Below, piece after piece: positions 8,789 to 15,664 of a stretch of 64,000 bases of DNA. The stretch is taken from positions 62,001 through 126,000 of the forward strand of contig CABSFU010000002.1 of assembly GCA_902477075.1 (NCBI GenBank), read 5' to 3'. Both the position numbers and the translations under genes were made by a program. The stretch is from UMGS1498 sp900552335 (lineage in GTDB: Bacteria; Bacillota_I; Bacilli_A; RF39; UBA660). A model generated the notes under the pieces. The model saw only the letters and a list, made by a program, of their open reading frames with translations. It was not told the DNA's origin and did not search any database. Positions within the stretch are counted from its first letter, which is position 1; every line of letters starts with the position of its first letter.

Positions 8789-9667
8789 ATGACAAATGAA
8801 ATAATAAAAGTAGGAACTTTTTTTAGTGGAATAGGATCACCGGAAAAAGCTTTAGAAAGATTAAAAAGTGAAGGACATATTAAAGATTATAAAGTAGAAT
8901 TTTTTTCAGAAATAGATAAAAATGCAATTAAAAGCTATTGTGTAATTCATAATGTTGATGAAAGTTTAAATCTCGGTAGTATAACTGATATTAAAGGTAA
9001 AGATTTACCATATTGTGATTTATGGATAGGTGGTTTTCCATGTCAAGATATATCTTGTGCTGGTAAGATGAAAGGATTTGATTTTACAAGTTCTACAAGA
9101 TCATCACTTGGTTGGGAGATGATTAGATTACTTAAAGAAGTAAAAACAAAACCCAAATATGTTATATTTGAAAACGTAGCTATGATAACAAGTAGGAAAT
9201 TTAAGGAAACATTAAGCTTATTTAAAGAGGATTTAATAAGTTTAGGATATACATTATATGATCAATTATTAAGCGCTACTGATTATGGAATACCTCAAAC
9301 TAGAACGAGGTATTTTTTAATCGCTATTTTAGATAATCAAAAAAATTTTAAATTTCCAGAAAAGATAGAAAATAATATAATTTTAAAAAATTTATTAGAG
9401 GAATGTGTAGATGAAAAATATTACTTAACAAATTCTAATTATGTAATTAGAGGAGATAAAAGAATATTTAAGCATAAGAATAGAGAAGATATAGAATATG
9501 AAGTGGATATGAAAAAACACTTAATTGGTGGTGTTTGTGGAATCGATAAACATACAAAGTTTGCTATATCATCAAGATTATTCTCTATTTATGGTAATTC
9601 ACCTACATTGACGGCAAGCAATACATCGGATAACAGTAAAATTGTTGTAGAAAGTGAGGCAGAATAA
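8789..9667 (+). CDS. DNA cytosine-5 methyltransferase, large N-terminal part
   Basis: This is a 292-residue protein. Motif I is TFFSGIGSPE, the catalytic PCQ loop is GGFPCQDIS (motif IV), motif VI is FENV and motif VIII is QTRTRYFLIA. A short target-recognition region follows, ending near SPTLTAS. The C-terminal motifs IX-X are not in this frame; they are in the ORF starting at 9667, whose ATG overlaps this stop (TAATG). GGGGGG upstream marks the start. It methylates cytosine in duplex DNA, perhaps as an orphan or self-protection enzyme, since no restriction endonuclease gene is adjacent. Confidence 0.9.
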   Translation: MTNEIIKVGTFFSGIGSPEKALERLKSEGHIKDYKVEFFSEIDKNAIKSYCVIHNVDESLNLGSITDIKGKDLPYCDLWIGGFPCQDISCAGKMKGFDFTSSTRSSLGWEMIRLLKEVKTKPKYVIFENVAMITSRKFKETLSLFKEDLISLGYTLYDQLLSATDYGIPQTRTRYFLIAILDNQKNFKFPEKIENNIILKNLLEECVDEKYYLTNSNYVIRGDKRIFKHKNREDIEYEVDMKKHLIGGVCGIDKHTKFAISSRLFSIYGNSPTLTASNTSDNSKIVVESEAE

Positions 9668-9837
9668 TGAGAATCAGAAGGTTAACACCAAAAGAAACGT
9701 GGAGGTTAATGGGATTTGATGATAATGATTTTGAAAAAGCGAGTAAAGTTTGTAGTGAAACTAATCTTTATCATCAAGCGGGAAATTCTATTGTAGTGAA
9801 TGTAATGTATTCAATTTTAAAAGAATTACTAAAATAA
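9667..9837 (+). CDS. C-terminal part (motifs IX-X) of the C5 methyltransferase
   Basis: This 56-codon frame encodes RRLTPKETWRLMGF (motif IX) and YHQAGNSIVVNV (motif X), which complete the fold of the C5 methyltransferase. It is shifted relative to the upstream part but begins with an ATG overlapping its stop. That fits either a single-base frameshift in a once-continuous gene or a natural two-subunit enzyme of the M.AquI kind. Motif X packs against motif I, so activity would need both chains. Confidence 0.75.
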   Translation: MRIRRLTPKETWRLMGFDDNDFEKASKVCSETNLYHQAGNSIVVNVMYSILKELLK

Positions 9838-9860
9838 AAAGATGCTATTTTGCATCCTTA
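9834..9860. terminator. Bidirectional terminator between convergent genes
   Basis: GATGC/GCATC (9841-9845, 9852-9856) with flanking A's on the left and CTTATT on the right forms a hairpin usable by the methyltransferase gene (+) and the Xre gene (-), whose stop it overlaps. Confidence 0.6.
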
Positions 9861-10108
9861 TTATTCTCCATAAGTTTCTCATAACCATCAAAAAAATTTC
9901 TGATATCAAAATTATATTTTTGCGCTAAAAAGAAAAGGGTATCCAGTGAAATTCCTGTATCTACATTTGGACTTTCTATGTGAGATATAAAACTTCTACT
10001 CATATCAGTATCTTCTGCCATCTTTTCTTGTGATTTACCAATTATATCTTTTCTTATGGATTTCATATTTTGTCCTATAAGGGCGAAAAGTTCATAAGTA
10101 TTTTTCAC
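9845..10108 (-). CDS. Xre-family helix-turn-helix regulator
   Basis: This is an 87-residue protein with one Xre/Cro HTH (about 12-68). The core reads SQEKMAEDTDMSRSFISHIE, with the usual Q-x3-A and S-x2-S-x-IE pattern. It is probably a repressor of the island genes. The start has GGAGG 7 bases upstream on the minus strand. The dyads upstream (10118-10137, 10156-10174) are candidate autoregulatory operators. Confidence 0.85.
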   Translation of the reverse strand: MKNTYELFALIGQNMKSIRKDIIGKSQEKMAEDTDMSRSFISHIESPNVDTGISLDTLFFLAQKYNFDIRNFFDGYEKLMENNKDAK

Positions 10109-10117
10109 AAAAATCCC

Positions 10118-10174
10118 TCCTATATATAATTTTATAGGAAATATTGATTTTATACTGCTCTCTTATAAGGAGCA
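10118..10174 (-). promoter_or_regulatory. Dyads upstream of the 9845 Xre gene
   Basis: CCTAT...ATAGG (10118-10137) and TGCTC-N-CTTATAAG-GAGCA (10156-10174) are interrupted palindromes in the 140-bp gap before the Xre gene. They have the size expected of repressor operators. The assignment is by position only. Confidence 0.4.
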
Positions 10175-10223
10175 ATTTTGTTGCACGGTATTAATACTTT
10201 TGTGTTATAATTAAATTGGCACG

Positions 10224-10252
10224 AAAAAAGAATACTTTAGATAGTATTCTTT
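10224..10252 (-). terminator. Intrinsic terminator of the second Xre gene
   Basis: On the minus strand AAGAATACT and AGTATTCTT (9-bp stem) are followed by TTTTTC. The stem overlaps the stop codon of the 10251-10514 gene. Confidence 0.8.
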
Positions 10253-10514
10253 ATCGCCTAGGAATACGACGATTTTCAATATTTTTCCTTTTCTCAAATA
10301 ATTGGAAAAGTTCAACATTAAGTGTAGTTGCGATGTGATCAATATAGTCGATTCTAGTATTTCTTTTAGCATTTTCTAAATTAGATACATAAGTAGGTGT
10401 AGTTCCAAGTTTATCGGCAAAATCTTCTTGAGACCAACCTTTTTGTAATCTATAATACACAATATTATTTGCTAAAATATTACGAGCATTTGATTTCAAT
10501 TTTATTGTCATCAC
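10251..10514 (-). CDS. Xre-family helix-turn-helix regulator
   Basis: This is an 87-residue protein. The HTH (about 15-72) contains GWSQEDFADKLGTTPTYVSNLE, followed by helices for dimer contact and a basic tail RRIPRR. It is divergent from the 10676 gene and probably controls both promoters in the shared 160-bp region, where a 9-bp inverted repeat lies. ATG 10514 has GGAAGGATG upstream; a second ATG is three bases further in. Confidence 0.85.
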   Translation of the reverse strand: MMTIKLKSNARNILANNIVYYRLQKGWSQEDFADKLGTTPTYVSNLENAKRNTRIDYIDHIATTLNVELFQLFEKRKNIENRRIPRR

Positions 10515-10527
10515 ATCCTTCCTTTTT

Positions 10528-10585
10528 ACTTACTACTATTGTAATAAGTTTATGAAAATCGAACCATACTAACTATGTAGTAAGT
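10528..10585. promoter_or_regulatory. Inverted operator pair in the divergent Xre / 10676 region
   Basis: ACTTACTAC (10528-10536) and GTAGTAAGT (10577-10585) are perfect inverted copies 40 bp apart, with a related half-site GTAATAAGT at 10541-10549. Their position between divergent genes, one encoding an Xre protein, suggests repressor sites. Confidence 0.5.
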
Positions 10586-10675
10586 TATCTTAATTATAGT
10601 AAATTAAAAAGGGAAAAATGTTGGATTTTGTGCTAAAACAAAAAGGTAGATATTTTATAAGAAAAGGAGCTAGAT

Positions 10676-11164
10676 ATGAACAAAGAAAATTTAAATAGAT
10701 ATGTTAAAGAAATATCTGATATTTTAGACGGCAAAATTAAAATTATTACCTCAATTGAATATTACTATGATTTAGAAAAACTAACATCTTCACTAAAAGA
10801 TTTATCTGATATAGAAGCTGAAAATGTTTTAGAACAATTGATTAATGAAAAACTAGAACAAATTAAGAAAAGTGATAAAGCAGATAAATTTAGAGAAAAT
10901 AATAGACTTGTGGATGATGTAACTGAATTCTTCTATGATGATAAAGAAGAAGATGGTGCTGTTGTTGAAGAAGGAAGTTGCATAGCAACAGATTTAGTTT
11001 TAAAAACAATAGGTATAAATGGTAGAAAAATTGAATTACCAGTAAAGATTTCATATATAAAAGAATATTGTATAAGTAATATTATTGAGGAAAAGGATAT
11101 AAGAAAAACGTTGTTGTGGATAGTTTTAGAACTATCAGTTGTAAGTTATTTTTTAAACAATTAA
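10676..11164 (+). CDS. Hypothetical acidic protein upstream of the DGR
   Basis: This 162-residue protein was not recognised. The N-terminal half (1-85) is predicted mostly helical, the middle is acidic (FFYDDKEEDGAVVEEG) and the C-terminus has a hydrophobic helix (LLWIVLELSVVSYFL) that may be a membrane segment or buried helix. AAAAGGAG precedes the start. A 12-bp inverted repeat flanks the gene (10640-10651, 11201-11212) and a terminator follows, so it is probably a unit separate from the DGR. Confidence 0.65.
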   Translation: MNKENLNRYVKEISDILDGKIKIITSIEYYYDLEKLTSSLKDLSDIEAENVLEQLINEKLEQIKKSDKADKFRENNRLVDDVTEFFYDDKEEDGAVVEEGSCIATDLVLKTIGINGRKIELPVKISYIKEYCISNIIEEKDIRKTLLWIVLELSVVSYFLNN

Positions 11165-11215
11165 AAATAACATATATAAGTAGTAGTTAGCAGTACCTAA
11201 ATCTACCTTTTTAAG

Positions 11216-11245
11216 ACACTTCTAATACTATGGAAGTGTTTTATA
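11216..11245 (+). terminator. Terminator between the 10676 gene and Avd
   Basis: ACACTTC/GAAGTGT (11216-11222, 11233-11239) is followed by TTTTAT. It separates the hypothetical gene from the DGR genes. Confidence 0.65.
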
Positions 11246-11286
11246 TTGTAATTAAGTTATATTTATATAGAAAAGGTCGTGATTTG

Positions 11287-11874
11287 ATGTTACAAGTTAG
11301 TAGAGCCAACAATCTTAAAGTTCCAAAAGCATTAGAAAATACTATTGATAATTTAAATAGTGTTGATGACAAAGTTGCAGTAAAACAAGCTCTAGCAACA
11401 GCAAATAATCAAAAATTTAATAAGAATAAAGTAAAAGAAAATGTTGAAAAAGATGGTGAATTAGAAAAAATTGAAAAAATTCCATTTAATGCAAATGATT
11501 TAATGGTTATTACAGTTGTAAAAAAATTAGGAGCTTATATAATTGCAGTTACTGAAAAATCTCCAGCTAAATATAGAGGGGTGTTTGTTAATCGCATGCA
11601 AAATTTATCATTAGAAATATTAGAGTTGCTTTTACAAGCAAATTTTGTAAGAATAGATTGCTTAGATAATAAAAAAAAGAGAGAAGAATATCAAAAGGAT
11701 GCAATAATAAAGTTAAAAATGTTAGGTTATATATCAATGGTAGCAGAAAATTCAAATTGTATTTTATCTAGACAATTTAAACAAATCTCTATACAAATTG
11801 GTGAATCTATTAACTTGATAGCAGCATGGAAGAAAAGCGATGATTCTAGATGGAACAGTCGTACAAATAATTAA
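11287..11874 (+). CDS. avd: DGR accessory protein Avd (bAvd-like)
   Basis: This is a 195-residue protein. Residues about 70-190 are a four-helix domain with the pattern KYRGVFVNRMQNLSLEILELL ... REEYQKDAIIKLKMLG ... SRQFKQISIQIGESINLIAAW, as in Avd proteins of diversity-generating retroelements. Avd forms a basic pentamer that binds the reverse transcriptase and template RNA. The N-terminal 60 residues are extra. ATG 11287 is preferred (AAAAGG upstream; a TTG one codon earlier is possible). It lies directly 5' of the template repeat, the usual order. The adjacent RT and TR make the assignment firm. Confidence 0.85.
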   Translation: MLQVSRANNLKVPKALENTIDNLNSVDDKVAVKQALATANNQKFNKNKVKENVEKDGELEKIEKIPFNANDLMVITVVKKLGAYIIAVTEKSPAKYRGVFVNRMQNLSLEILELLLQANFVRIDCLDNKKKREEYQKDAIIKLKMLGYISMVAENSNCILSRQFKQISIQIGESINLIAAWKKSDDSRWNSRTNN

Positions 11875-11878
11875 AGGA

Positions 11879-12235
11879 TTTTAAACCGAAAGGTTTTTAA
11901 TTAAGTAAATAATTTATTCTAGCGGCTTTGCTTGTGTTGCGCCTTCGGCGCAGGGCTTTGTCTTTGTCCGCGCGGTCAATAAGAATGGTAATAGGAACAA
12001 CAAATATAGATACAAACGCAATGGTGCTGTTCGCCCAGATTTGCTTTTGAAGAGATTATAAAATCTAAAAAACAGGTCAGAGAAATATATTTTAAGTAAA
12101 ATATATCAGAACTTTAAAGCAAAGGAATTATTTACTTTTCTAACCGCTATAATAGTGCGGTGGATAAATTTTAGTGCTCACACCAACAACGATATGTATG
12201 TATTTTTGAAGGTTAAAAAGGAGCACTTTTTTGGT
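11879..12235 (+). ncRNA. Presumed DGR template RNA region
   Basis: The 370-bp gap between Avd and the RT holds no gene but is structured. It contains a GNRA-type hairpin AAACC-GAAA-GGTTT (11883-11896), a GC-rich hairpin TGCGCC/GGCGCA (11938-11952), the template repeat (11965-12044), a palindrome near 12086-12110 and ACCGC/GCGGT (12142-12162). AGTGCTC near 12171 can pair with GAGCACT near 12220, followed by T's. In known DGRs, RNA covering TR and its downstream spacer is needed for cDNA synthesis. The exact ends are not known. Confidence 0.55.
11965..12044 (+). repeat. DGR template repeat (TR)
   Basis: This 80-nt segment matches 13569-13649 except at 11 positions, every one an adenine in this copy, plus a one-base gap. 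The TR has 27 adenines by my count; 11 are changed in the other copy to G, T or C. All non-adenine bases are identical. This is the hallmark of adenine-specific mutagenic retrohoming. Read in the frame of the target gene, TR would encode VRAVNKNGNRNNKYRYKR then NGAVRP, with AAT/AAC/AAA codons rich in mutable A. Confidence 0.95.
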
Positions 12236-12244
12236 GGTGATTAT

Positions 12245-13273
12245 ATGAATTTAGAGAATATATTTAGTTTTGAAAACTTATATGATGCACATAAAAAATG
12301 TAGAAAATCAAAACAACATAAAGGTGAAGTTATAAGATTTGAAGTAAACATTTCAGAGAATATTTATAAATTACAAAAAGAAATAATATCAAGGAAATAT
12401 AAAGTAGGAAAATATAAGGAATTTATAATATATGAACCAAAAGAAAGATTAATACAAGCTCTTCCATATAGAGATAGAATTGTATTAAGATGTTTTTGCG
12501 ATAATGTTTTAATTCCAAAGATTGAAAAAAAACTAATAAATGATAATGTTGCTTGTAGAAAAGGCAAAGGAACAAAATATGGAATGGATAGATTGAAATA
12601 TTTTTTGCAAAAAGAATATTTTAAGTATAATGATAATAAAGTCTATTATTTGAAATGTGATATTCGCAAATATTTTCCTAGTATTAACCATAATATTTTA
12701 ATAAATAATCTAAAAAGGATTGACTTTTCAGATGATGAATTTTGGTTTATAAAAAAAATTATAAATGAACAACCTGATAATTTAGAAAGGGGTTTAGCAT
12801 TAGGTAATCAATCAAGTCAATGGTTTGCTTTATACTATCTTGATAAAATTGATAGATTGATCAAAGAAGAATTGCAAATTAAAAGTTACGTAAGATATAT
12901 GGATGATTTTATTTTACTTCATCGTGATAAAAAGTATTTACAATATTGTTTAGAAAAAATAAATAAAGTTTGTATTGAAAAATTAGATTTGGAACTTAAT
13001 CAAAAAACACAAATAGGACTTGCATATAATGGAATTGATTTTTTAGGTTTTAATCATATTTTAACAAATAGTGGTAAGGTTATTAGAAAACTTAGGTTTT
13101 CATCTAAGCAGAGAATGAGAAAACATATTAAAACCATAAGAAAACTTAAAGATAAATCCATAATTGATGAAAAATATGTTGGTATGAGAATTAACGCTTT
13201 TAAAGCACATTTAAAACATTCTAATGAAAAAAGTATGGACAAATTATTATCCAATTTAGATAAAAAAATATAA
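12245..13273 (+). CDS. DGR reverse transcriptase
   Basis: This is a 342-residue group II-intron-like RT without a maturase or nuclease domain. Domain 3 has KCDIRKYFPSI, domain 4 has GLALGNQSSQWFA (183-195) with the DGR-type LGxxxSQ motif, domain 5 has YMDD (218-221) and domain 7 has FLGF. ATG 12245 has GGTGGTGAT upstream; the upstream extension has no site and overlaps the template RNA. The enzyme copies TR RNA with errors opposite A, and the cDNA replaces VR in the target gene, which begins 65 bases downstream. The flanking Avd, TR and VR complete the system. Confidence 0.95.
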   Translation: MNLENIFSFENLYDAHKKCRKSKQHKGEVIRFEVNISENIYKLQKEIISRKYKVGKYKEFIIYEPKERLIQALPYRDRIVLRCFCDNVLIPKIEKKLINDNVACRKGKGTKYGMDRLKYFLQKEYFKYNDNKVYYLKCDIRKYFPSINHNILINNLKRIDFSDDEFWFIKKIINEQPDNLERGLALGNQSSQWFALYYLDKIDRLIKEELQIKSYVRYMDDFILLHRDKKYLQYCLEKINKVCIEKLDLELNQKTQIGLAYNGIDFLGFNHILTNSGKVIRKLRFSSKQRMRKHIKTIRKLKDKSIIDEKYVGMRINAFKAHLKHSNEKSMDKLLSNLDKKI

Positions 13274-13311
13274 AATTTGCAAAAATAGTAAGAAAAAATG
13301 ATTTTATATGA

Positions 13312-13317
13312 TAAAAT
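13312..13317 (+). promoter_or_regulatory. Extended -10 of the DGR target gene
   Basis: TGATAAAAT gives an extended -10 (TAAAAT 13312-13317) in the gap between the RT and target genes, followed by GTGGTGATG as ribosome-binding site for ATG 13339. The target operon may therefore be transcribed independently of the RT. Confidence 0.4.
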
Positions 13318-13338
13318 ATAGATGTGGTGATGATAAAA

Positions 13339-13596
13339 ATGAATAATCAAGATTTAACTTTATTGTCGGAAGGACAAATTTGGGGTAATGAAAAAGAATC
13401 TCAATTAGAAGTAATGAGAAAGTATGGAACAAAAGCTGCAATCACAGATTTATGTGTATTGACAGGTAGCTATTTATGCGAAGATACAGATTATAATATT
13501 GATGAAGATAGTTCTTTAAAAGGCAGAACTAGTTGGTTTTGGACTAGATCTGATGATAACGATAATGATGTCCGCGCGGTCATTAGGGCATGGTAG
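13339..13596 (+). CDS. DGR target protein, N-terminal (lectin-like) part, frameshifted in the variable repeat
   Basis: The frame from ATG 13339 (GGTGATG upstream) encodes about 85 residues: a helical start, then GQIWGNEKESQLEVMRKYGTK, DLCVLTG, GRTSWFWTRSDDNDNDVRAV. The segment GRTSWFWTRS is typical of C-type-lectin-like variable domains, where the VR encodes the ligand-facing end. The frame hits TAG at 13594-13596, inside the VR. That stop results from one base present in VR but absent from TR. Without it the frame runs on into the AAA+ ATPase ORF and the protein would be about 640 residues. Confidence 0.8.
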   Translation: MNNQDLTLLSEGQIWGNEKESQLEVMRKYGTKAAITDLCVLTGSYLCEDTDYNIDEDSSLKGRTSWFWTRSDDNDNDVRAVIRAW

Positions 13597-15262
13597 TAGG
13601 TACGACAGGTATAGATACAGACGCGATGGTGCTGTTCGCCCAGCTTTGCAATCTTCTGTAATCTTTTCTCAAATCTCCCCGAACAGAGTGAGGGGATACA
13701 ACGGAACTGAAGAAGTAGAATATGGAGAATATCCACAATATGCTGCTGATTCAAGAATGCAAGGTATATTAGAATCAGAATATAATAGAGGAATGAATAA
13801 AACCGGAAGAAGTTATACATTTGATTCAGTAAAATATGACGATTATGATACAGGATTCAAGCCAGTAACTTATGAAGAATATGAATATCAAGGAAAGAAA
13901 TATATTCGTATAAGAGCAAATTCTGATTTTGGTGGAAATAAATTTAAACTTTCAAATGGTGTTGAATATAGAGATGGCGATTGCGTTTGGGTAGAAGTAT
14001 CACCTGTAAAATGGTTAATTGATGATAGAACAGGAATATTAGTTTCAAAAATAGGGTTAGTTTCTGGAATAAGATTTCTTGATAGAAATCATAATTATAA
14101 AGGTGATTTTAGTAGAACAGAAATGAAGGAATATCTTGATAAATATATGATACGCGATTTAACTCAAACAGCAACATTTACTCGTGTTCAAGATATGACT
14201 CCAGAAGAAAAAGCTCAATTTGAAGAAGAAAGAAAACAAGCTGAAAAAAGAAGAAATCCTTATGGTTTAAAATTTGGACAAGTTAGTGAAGAAGAAATTA
14301 TTCAGGGTGCAATAGAAAGTGGTGTAGCAGTATTCTTGCATGGACCTTCATCAGAAGGTAAATCTGCAAGAGTAAAACAAATAGATCCTACTTGTGAAAT
14401 AATTTATCTAAGAAATGCAACACCAGAAAGTTTAAATGGTAAAAGTGTTTACAATCAAGCAACAGGTGAAATGATAGATGTTAAACCAAGTTGGCTTAAA
14501 AAGTTAGAAGAAAAATGTGAAAAAGAACCAGACAGATTTCATATTTTATTTTTAGATGAAATTACAAATGCACTACCAAGTATTCAAGGTATAGCATTTA
14601 ATATAGTTTTAGATAGAGAAGTTAATGGTATTTGGAAATTGCCAGAAAACGCTAGAATAGTTGCAGCCGGTAATGATATGAAAGATTCATTAGCTGCAAA
14701 TCAATTAGCAGAACCATTATTTAATAGATTTGCTCATGTTTATATTAAAACAACTACTGAAAGTTGGTTAAAATGGGCAAGTGAACATAATATACATCCT
14801 GCTATTTATTCATATATTGCTTATAAAAAAGGTGAAACATTAAGAAGTAAATATGATGGTGAAAAACCTAACGCAGATCCAAGAAAATGGGAAATGGCTT
14901 CAAAAATGTTATATGCAACAGGTAGTCCAGAAATGTTAAGAGCGTTAGTAGGAGAGGATATAACAAGAGAATTTGTACAATTTTGTAATCAACAAGTTAT
15001 AACATTAGATGATGTAATAAATGAAAATTATACCCAAAGAGACATACAAGCATTAAATACAGCAGAAAGATATGCAACAACTATGGGGTTATCACAAGTT
15101 GATGATAACAACTTAGAAAAAGTAAGAGGTTTTGTTGCAGGATTAGGAGCAGAGTTTGGAGCAATTTTTGATGCTTTATGGACACATGGCGATGAAAGCA
15201 AATTAGAAAGACTTGCAGAAGCAAAACTTGCTGAAATGTCAGAAGGAGGTATAAGAAGATAA
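13553..15262 (+). CDS. DGR target protein, C-terminal part: end of the variable domain plus MoxR-type AAA+ ATPase
   Basis: This open frame has no ribosome-binding site at its first ATG; the true coding part starts in the VR at about 13584. It first encodes the lectin end (RRDGAVRPALQSS), then a linker domain (to about 14260), then an AAA+ module: Walker A GPSSEGKS (near 14345), Walker B ILFLDE, sensor-1 region AAGNDM and an arginine-finger-like AEPLFNRF. This is the MoxR/RavA style. MoxR ATPases usually act with VWA proteins, and one is encoded downstream. The stop overlaps the next ATG (TAATG). Confidence 0.85.
   Translation: MITIMMSARSLGHGSRYDRYRYRRDGAVRPALQSSVIFSQISPNRVRGYNGTEEVEYGEYPQYAADSRMQGILESEYNRGMNKTGRSYTFDSVKYDDYDTGFKPVTYEEYEYQGKKYIRIRANSDFGGNKFKLSNGVEYRDGDCVWVEVSPVKWLIDDRTGILVSKIGLVSGIRFLDRNHNYKGDFSRTEMKEYLDKYMIRDLTQTATFTRVQDMTPEEKAQFEEERKQAEKRRNPYGLKFGQVSEEEIIQGAIESGVAVFLHGPSSEGKSARVKQIDPTCEIIYLRNATPESLNGKSVYNQATGEMIDVKPSWLKKLEEKCEKEPDRFHILFLDEITNALPSIQGIAFNIVLDREVNGIWKLPENARIVAAGNDMKDSLAANQLAEPLFNRFAHVYIKTTTESWLKWASEHNIHPAIYSYIAYKKGETLRSKYDGEKPNADPRKWEMASKMLYATGSPEMLRALVGEDITREFVQFCNQQVITLDDVINENYTQRDIQALNTAERYATTMGLSQVDDNNLEKVRGFVAGLGAEFGAIFDALWTHGDESKLERLAEAKLAEMSEGGIRR
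13569..13649 (+). repeat. DGR variable repeat (VR), 81 nt with a +1 insertion relative to TR
   Basis: It aligns to TR (11965-12044) with identity at every non-adenine position. The 11 substitutions (8 or so A to G, the rest A to T or C) all fall on TR adenines. VR reads TTAGGGCATGG where TR reads ATAAGAATGG, so VR has one extra base around 13585-13589. This moves the reading frame and creates TAG 13594. The repeat ends in the constant GC-rich segment GTTCGCCCAG, the expected position of the homing initiation site. Confidence 0.93.
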
Positions 15263-15654
15263 TGGAAAATAAGAAAGAAATATTACTATCATATATAAGA
15301 GCAAATGTTGCACCAATTTTAGTTGATTTTATATCTGGTAATGATATAAATGGTGCAGTTGTATTACCCGCCAATGTTGATGTTAAAGAGTTAAATGGTC
15401 ATTATGATGGAGCTGATTTTATGCCACCAAAATGGCTTAATGAAATATTAAGTACAAATGCAAGTAAAATTTTAGTAATTGATAAAATTGATGCAATAGC
15501 AAAAGAAGAACAATTAAAATTCTGTGAATTGTTAGAACACAGAAAAATATCTACATTTGAATTACCAAAAAGTTGTGTGATAATTGTAACAGCAAACGAA
15601 ATAAATAAAGATAAGATAAACGAAGAAATATTCTCATTAGTTGCACGAATTTGA
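15262..15654 (+). CDS. AAA+-like protein lacking a P-loop
   Basis: This 130-residue protein has a Walker-B-like strand ILVIDKID followed by a helix and ELPKSCVIIVTANEI, which resembles the Walker B to sensor-1 part of MoxR-type ATPases. The N-terminal half (VAPILVDFISGNDINGAVVLPANVDVKELNGHYDGADFMPPKWL) has no GxxxxGK[ST]. It starts on the stop of the ATPase gene and ends 10 bases before the VWA gene, so the three form an operon. A non-hydrolysing regulatory subunit is the likely role; a degraded ATPase is the alternative. Confidence 0.65.
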   Translation: MENKKEILLSYIRANVAPILVDFISGNDINGAVVLPANVDVKELNGHYDGADFMPPKWLNEILSTNASKILVIDKIDAIAKEEQLKFCELLEHRKISTFELPKSCVIIVTANEINKDKINEEIFSLVARI

Positions 15655-15664
15655 GGTATAAGTT

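Noticed and set aside
12155..12244. N-terminal extension of the reverse transcriptase
   Set aside because: No ribosome-binding site; overlaps structured template RNA; ATG 12245 has GGTGGTGAT.
13491..13820. Minus-strand ORF over the variable repeat
   Set aside because: It lies entirely opposite the DGR target gene, whose frame is supported by TR/VR and domain motifs.
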